A stretch of 64,000 bases of DNA from DATAJX01 sp964601735 (GTDB taxonomy: Bacteria > Pseudomonadota > Alphaproteobacteria > UBA2136 > UBA6156), in NCBI GenBank assembly GCA_964601735.1, contig CAZROO010000001.1, positions 1 through 64,000 of the forward strand, in the 5' to 3' direction. Position numbers and translations under genes: made by a program. Below, piece after piece: positions 59,728 through 64,000 of this stretch. Each line of letters begins with the position of its first letter. Within the stretch, counting starts at the first letter, position 1. The notes beneath the pieces are model-generated. The model ran no database searches. It worked only from the letters and a program-made list of their open reading frames with translations, and was not told the origin of the DNA.

Positions 59728-61180
59728 AATCAGATTTGACTGATTGGCCGCGTTTTTAAGGGTTTTTTGTGGTTTCAGGCAGGCTCACTCCCCTAAATAT
59801 CAAATCAGGCCTAAATGGCAGCCTGTGCGGGCCTCGCGGGCCGCAGGCCGAAATCATTAATATTCCCATGTTTTTCAATGGTTTTGGCGGGATAAAAGCC
59901 GGTTTTTAGGACCCTGTGCCCCTCCAGCCAGCGCCAGCAGGCCTTTAGCTCGTTTTTGCGTATGCGTCCATGCCTGGGCATCCGCTCTCAAAAACGTTTA
60001 AAAAGGCTTGTCATGCTTAAATATTCATCATACAGTTGATTTATAAGGTTTTTCAGGGCGAGTTGACATAACGCCCGGAAATAGCTTCCAGGTCTTCTTT
60101 TTGGCGTGAAACCGCCATTTTTCCATGAAACATGCAATTGAACATCCAGGCGTCACTGCTTGCAAAGTAAGTAACTCCTCACTATTTTTGTAAGTGATTG
60201 ATAAATAAAGGGTGGATTTTCGAGTCTGGAAATCCGGATTTGGCCTTTTTTCGCCCGACAAAGCGGGTTTTCAGCCGTGCCGCAAAGTGTCTTCCGGGCC
60301 TCAAAATGTGGCCAAAATGACTACGTTTTAATCACATTGAATACAACATTAGTATTTTTGTCGCGGTTTTGCACAGGTTGCAGAATACTTTCCGCCCTTT
60401 CCTGACGCCCAAATGTACGTCTTGTACCGCCTCGTGTCGATGAAAAACATCTTAAAACCTAAACGAAGCGGCCAAAAATCTAAAAACGACCCATATGCCA
60501 TGCTTTTGCACCCAGGCTGGCGTCAGGCGATTCCCTGCCAGTCCGGGCGTTTCACATTTATGGCTTTGCAACAGTTGGTAATATTTTGAATTAAAAGACC
60601 TTTTTAAAGAGCTTATGAACACCTTAAAAACGCGGCCTGCAAGTAAAGCCGCGGTCTGTAAAATTTTGATCTGGTTAAAGCTACCCAGATTTTCCCTTTT
60701 GACGATGATTGGCCTGTTTACCGCACATTGGTCTTTAGTGTGTATAAATAAGCTATTGAATAATAAGAATTTAAATGCATGTGAGTGCTTACTGATTTGT
60801 CATTTGTTTCAGTCAGTAAAAGCCTTGTGTTTTTCAAGCTCAGCTTGGATTTCCCGTCAATGGTTGGCCGAAACCGATGACCAGCGCCGTGACGACACGC
60901 TGCAAGGTAATCATGTTTCACGCGAAATAACTCTGAATTTGGTGTTTTTTCAATAACCTAAGCCAAGGGGTGTGGCGATAAGGTTGTGTTTAGACTGTTC
61001 CTAAGAGGTGTGCAGGGTGAATTTGACGGACTGTGCAAGATAGAGACAAATCCGCTTTATATCGTTTACAGATAGTTGTTATAAGGCAACAAATCGGCAA
61101 AATAAGAGACAGAAAAGCCTGTTTGTCACAAGCTGTAAATGAGCCCTCAAAATGGCTGGAATCAGGGGTATAAAGACAGG
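59728..61180. other. 1.45-kb intergenic region between rph and hemW, where rdgB is expected
   Basis: No supportable gene; the longest open frames (113 codons at 60615-60956 and 77 at 60028-60261) lack ribosome sites and family resemblance. It is AT-rich relative to neighbours. Notable: a 14/16 match to the parS consensus, TGTTTCACGCGAAATA (60914-60929), plus GTGAAAC (60105) and GTTTCAC (60549), and many TTTAAA words. No rdgB remnant was seen. Confidence 0.45.
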
Positions 61181-61945
61181 CTAGAGAGAGGCTGTCTCGA
61201 TGGCTTGACGCTGTAGCTCAAACAGCTCACGGATGCCTTTGTCGGCCAGAGCCAGCATTTCGGTCAGTTCTGCGCCCTTTATGGCGCGTTTTTCGCCGGT
61301 CAGCTGTACTTCAAGCCATTCGCCCTTGCCGGTCAGCACAAAGTTGCCGTCAATGTCGCAGGTGGAATCCTCGGTGTAGTCCATATCAATCACCAGGCCT
61401 GAGGGGCCGATGCCGCAACTGATGGCGCCAATGTACTGGGTTAGCGGGTTGGCCTTTAAACGGCCTTGGCGCATGCCTTCGGCCACGGCCAGGCTTAAAG
61501 CCACAAAACCGCCTGTAATGGCCGCTGTGCGCGTGCCACCGTCGGCCACCAGTACATCGCAGTCAATCCACAGGGTAAAGTTGTTCAACAGCGCCAAATT
61601 GCAGCTAGCCCGCAGACTGCGGCCAATCAGCCTCTGAATCTCCACCGTCCGGCCCTCTTGCTTACCTTTGGTGGCTTCGCGGTCTTTGCGCTCGTGCGTG
61701 GCCCGCGGCAGCATGCCGTATTCGGCAGTAATCCAGCCCTTGCCCTGGCCCTTCAGCCAGCGCGGTACGCCGTCGATCAGGCTGGCAGTGCATAAAACCT
61801 CGGTTTTGCCGCATTTAATTAGGCAACTGCCCTCGGCGTGGGGGTTTACATGACAGGTCAGCGAGATATCCCGCAAAGCATCGTTGGCGCGGCCAGAGCG
61901 TCCAAGGCTAACGACTGGCAAAGAACTGCTCCAGCTTTTCGGCAT
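61181..61945 (-). CDS. rph: Ribonuclease PH
   Basis: A phosphorolytic 3'-5' exoribonuclease of about 254 residues that trims tRNA ends. SGRANDALRDISLTCHVNPHAEGSCLIKCGKTEVLCTASL, GKGWITAEYGMLPRATHERKDREATKGKQEGRTVEIQRLIGRSLRA and DCDVLVADGGTRTAAITGGFVAL are diagnostic and contain the phosphate-binding Arg. The start is unclear: ATG 61945 or 61960 both lie inside the bcp coding end (38-53 nt overlap) and no later start exists before the conserved region. Confidence 0.93.
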   Translation of the reverse strand: MPKSWSSSLPVVSLGRSGRANDALRDISLTCHVNPHAEGSCLIKCGKTEVLCTASLIDGVPRWLKGQGKGWITAEYGMLPRATHERKDREATKGKQEGRTVEIQRLIGRSLRASCNLALLNNFTLWIDCDVLVADGGTRTAAITGGFVALSLAVAEGMRQGRLKANPLTQYIGAISCGIGPSGLVIDMDYTEDSTCDIDGNFVLTGKGEWLEVQLTGEKRAIKGAELTEMLALADKGIRELFELQRQAIETASL

Positions 61946-62354
61946 GGGTCTTGGGGTCAACCTTTTCCCAGGTTTCGGCTAGGTTGCCCTGGGGGTCGAT
62001 AATATAGGTATTGCGCATGAACCCCATGTATTTGCGGCCATACATGCTCTTTTCGCCGTACGAGCCATAAGCGTCGGCCACCTTGTGGTCGGGGTCGCTC
62101 AGCAGGTCAAAATTGAGGCCTTCTTTCTCAATGAATTCCTGCAGCATCTCCAACGGGTCGCCGCTTACTCCCAGGATCACGGCCTTTTTCTTCAAGTCCG
62201 CCATGTTGTCGCGCAAGCCGCAGGCCTGCACGGTACAGCCGCTGGTCATGGCCTTGGGGTAGAAGTAAAGAACCACCCACTTACCAGCTAACTCATTCAA
62301 ATCAATCCATTTTGCATCCTGATTCTGTAGGCGGAAATGCGGTGCTTTAGCCAT
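61908..62354 (-). CDS. bcp: Thiol peroxidase, Bcp-type peroxiredoxin
   Basis: A 148-residue antioxidant enzyme. WVVLYFYPKAMTSGCTVQACGLRD contains the peroxidatic Cys and, five residues on, the resolving Cys (C-x4-C), as in Bcp/PrxQ. LGVSGDPLEMLQEFIEKEGLNFDLLSDPDHKVADAYG and NTYIIDPQGNLAETW complete the fold. ATG 62354 with GAGGAG upstream is the start. It overlaps rph and probably shares its transcript. Confidence 0.93.
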   Translation of the reverse strand: MAKAPHFRLQNQDAKWIDLNELAGKWVVLYFYPKAMTSGCTVQACGLRDNMADLKKKAVILGVSGDPLEMLQEFIEKEGLNFDLLSDPDHKVADAYGSYGEKSMYGRKYMGFMRNTYIIDPQGNLAETWEKVDPKTHAEKLEQFFASR

Positions 62355-62405
62355 GATGACTCCTCTCAATTATGCGAAATGCCTAACCCGGTACCGATAA
62401 AAAGT

Positions 62406-62702
62406 CTACAGCAGGTCGCGGGCGAACTGGCTCAGAATTGGCAGAACGCCGCTGCGGACGAAGAAAATCCCCAGCACCACCACCAGCGGGGTCAGGTCCA
62501 GGCCACCCACCAGCGGAATGTACGGGCGTACCTTATCCAACACCGGTTCGGTCAGGTTGGCCAGAATCCGTACCAGCGGATTGCCCGGGTCGGGGTTAAT
62601 CCAGCTCAGCACCGCGTGGGCGATGATGACAAAGGTGTAAATCAGCAGTACAGCGTCAACAATGGTGACGGCCGAGAGCAACGGGTAACCAAGCACGTAC
62701 AT
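62406..62702 (-). CDS. YggT family membrane protein
   Basis: A 98-residue protein with two hydrophobic helices (AVTIVDAVLLIYTFVIIAHAVL; LTPLVVVLGIFFVRSGVLPIL) and the YggT signature SWINPDPGNPLVRILANLTEPVL...RPYIPLVGGLDLTPLVV. Distributed widely; linked to osmotic tolerance and to division-related membrane organisation in some bacteria. AGAGGAG precedes the ATG. Confidence 0.9.
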   Translation of the reverse strand: MYVLGYPLLSAVTIVDAVLLIYTFVIIAHAVLSWINPDPGNPLVRILANLTEPVLDKVRPYIPLVGGLDLTPLVVVLGIFFVRSGVLPILSQFARDLL

Positions 62703-62796
62703 GGGCGAATCTCCTCTAAAAGACGTTATAACGGGCAGTTAAGCGCTCTGCAAGGCTTTGCATGGAGGCTTTGCCGCCCCATAATAAATAAAACAC

Positions 62797-63981
62797 ATGG
62801 CTTTCAACCTGCCCCGCTCCCTGATTTCCACTGCATTGGCTTTGACGGGCTTGGCCTTGCCCGCGGTGGCCGATGACAGCATTGGTAGCACCATGGGCGC
62901 CATTATCCCCTTTACGGCGGCCGATGCGATGAATTTCGGCAACGTCAGTACCAACCAATGCATGCAGGGGCCCAAGCTTATCGGTGCCTGTGCGGGGCCG
63001 TGCATTCACCCTGCGGGGCTAATCTGGAGTTATCGCAAGCCCGTCGCGGTGGTCGAAGTTACCTGCAAGGCTGGCCAAAGCCAGCTGTTGGGCGGGCCTT
63101 TCCTGAGCAAATTGGCCAGCGCCGCCCTGGGGGCGACAGTCCAGCAAGACTGCGGCAGCGCGGGTTTTGGGCTGGACAAGGCGGGTAATACCAAGCCGCG
63201 ATATTATGATGTCCACGTTTTTCGTGTCACTTCAGGGGCTTACCTGAGCCCGCAAGGACTTGTGGCTAAAGGTCTGATGACCGCCGCCTGCCCCAGCCTT
63301 TTTAAAAGCGAAGACTGGAGCACGCCGGTTTCGCTTGCCGGCGCGGCTGTCGGCGGCAGTATGGGTCTCATCCCGGTTTATTTGTCCGAGGCTGACCCGA
63401 CCTGGAAAAGCCCTATTCCCACGCCGGATAGTGCGATGAACACTATTGTGGCGTCCACCGTCGGTGCCATTGGTACTGCTGCTCAAGAGGGGGTTTGTGC
63501 AGCCGCCGGTGCGGCTGCCACCCTTGGCCTGGCACAGCCTAGCTTTACCGATAAATGCATCGGGGCCTGGGGGCTGCGTGGCCCCAACGGCGGCTGGGTC
63601 AGCCATAAAAATGAATCGATTGCCGCCATGATTACCGCCGCCCGGGCCTACCAGCGGGTGTCGCTCCTGCATCTGGTGGAAAGCGAAATCCCCGGCAAGG
63701 CCAACATTTTCAGCTTTGTTTATCCACCGGTTCACCCCGAGCAGGCGCCGGGCAGCGGGCTGCGCGGCAGTGGCTGTTATACCGAAGGCACGATTGACCC
63801 CCGCTGGTACACTCAAAACGAGGTACTGCTGCCCATGACCGACCCCACGGCCATCATGAACACGCTTGTCAGCAGCAAAATCCAGGGCGTTAATAAAGGT
63901 TACTTCGTAGCCACATACTGGCGCGATACCTCCTGTTGCACCACGGTTTGCGGCAGTATCCCCTATCCACCGTTCCTGTAA
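62797..63981 (+). CDS. traU: TraU-like F-type conjugation protein
   Basis: A 394-residue exported protein (signal ISTALALTGLALPAVA) resembling F-plasmid TraU: RYYDVHVFRVTSGAYL, PVYLSEADPTWKSPIP, QEGVCAAAGAAATLG, GPNGGWVSH followed by IAAMITAARAYQRVSLLHLV, and the end YFVATYWRDTSCCTTVCG. These match TraU blocks such as YLSE-DPTW, the Cys pattern, NGWVS and the final YLMWRKRNC-like segment. TraU is a periplasmic, Cys-rich protein needed for DNA transfer and pilus function. Nothing to its left in the window belongs to a transfer system; genes to the right are unseen. Confidence 0.75.
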   Translation: MAFNLPRSLISTALALTGLALPAVADDSIGSTMGAIIPFTAADAMNFGNVSTNQCMQGPKLIGACAGPCIHPAGLIWSYRKPVAVVEVTCKAGQSQLLGGPFLSKLASAALGATVQQDCGSAGFGLDKAGNTKPRYYDVHVFRVTSGAYLSPQGLVAKGLMTAACPSLFKSEDWSTPVSLAGAAVGGSMGLIPVYLSEADPTWKSPIPTPDSAMNTIVASTVGAIGTAAQEGVCAAAGAAATLGLAQPSFTDKCIGAWGLRGPNGGWVSHKNESIAAMITAARAYQRVSLLHLVESEIPGKANIFSFVYPPVHPEQAPGSGLRGSGCYTEGTIDPRWYTQNEVLLPMTDPTAIMNTLVSSKIQGVNKGYFVATYWRDTSCCTTVCGSIPYPPFL

Positions 63982-64000
63982 GGAATGGGCCCAAAAATGC

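Noticed and set aside
60028..60261. 77-codon minus-strand frame in the rph-hemW gap
   Set aside because: No ribosome site, mixed codon use and no recognisable domain.
60615..60956. 113-codon frame in the rph-hemW gap, considered as a missing rdgB remnant
   Set aside because: No RdgB motifs and no ribosome site; AT-rich composition alone explains the open frame.

Overview
The window is a GC-rich (estimated near 60%, not computed) chromosomal segment of a Gram-negative alphaproteobacterium, probably a draft or metagenome scaffold, since it contains one 100-N scaffolding gap. Evidence for Alphaproteobacteria: a Tim44-like protein, a mitofilin-like protein between hemD and hemY, DUF3576 next to leuS-lptE-holA, the mnmG-rsmG-parA-parB block, and hemE/mnmE nearby. 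In Caulobacter this gene set surrounds the origin, so the window is probably origin-proximal. I could not place it below class level.

Layout. 1-4.6 kb: surface-fibre genes (one large intact gene running off the left edge, one frameshifted S74-chaperone fibre gene preceded by a C4-type antisense RNA) around wecB. 4.6-11.5 kb: motAB, lolA, an esterase, ftsK, an outer-membrane barrel and tRNA-Thr(CGT). 11.6-14.9 kb: an unusual ArsR-HTH/NadD-like fusion overlapping a phosphohexomutase gene, then a BI-1 family protein. 14.9-20.2 kb: EVE-domain protein, gpsA, Tim44-like protein, hemC, hemJ. 20.2-25.9 kb: mtgA overlapping mutM, a low-GC DUF3800 gene, a Rap1a-like protein, tsaD, mltA. 25.9-31.5 kb: mnmE, hemD-mitofilin-hemY, an Smr protein, then an AT-rich iteron-bearing gap (candidate oriC) and hemE. 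31.6-38.4 kb: SH3 protein, comM, lepA, a low-GC methylase/nuclease pair and pyrF. 38.4-45.1 kb: small secreted proteins, mnmG, rsmG, parAB. 45.5-52.9 kb: a porin, DUF3576, leuS-lptE-holA and pyrE. 53-57.5 kb: LpoA-like protein, yraN, an H-NS-like protein, a BON lipoprotein and another surface protein. 57.5-64 kb: hemW, rph, bcp and yggT, with two large intergenic regions around hemW, then a TraU-like conjugation gene at the right edge.

The genes are mostly core housekeeping: heme synthesis (hemC, D, E, J, W, Y), tRNA modification and charging (mnmE, mnmG, tsaD, leuS, tRNA-Thr), pyrimidine synthesis (pyrE, pyrF), segregation (ftsK, parA, parB), envelope assembly (lolA, lptE, mtgA, mltA, LpoA-like) and motility (motA, motB). 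Accessory insertions are the fibre genes with the C4 RNA, the DUF3800 gene, the methylase/nuclease cassette and the TraU-like gene.

Most unusual observations: the ArsR-NadD fusion; a family of 20-nt palindromes with co-varying arms inserted in frame in leuS (twice) and mnmG; four-unit heptanucleotide repeats (CCTNNNA) in tsaD and leuS; the C4-type RNA; and the iteron region upstream of hemE. All family assignments rest on reading motifs by eye; no database search was run.
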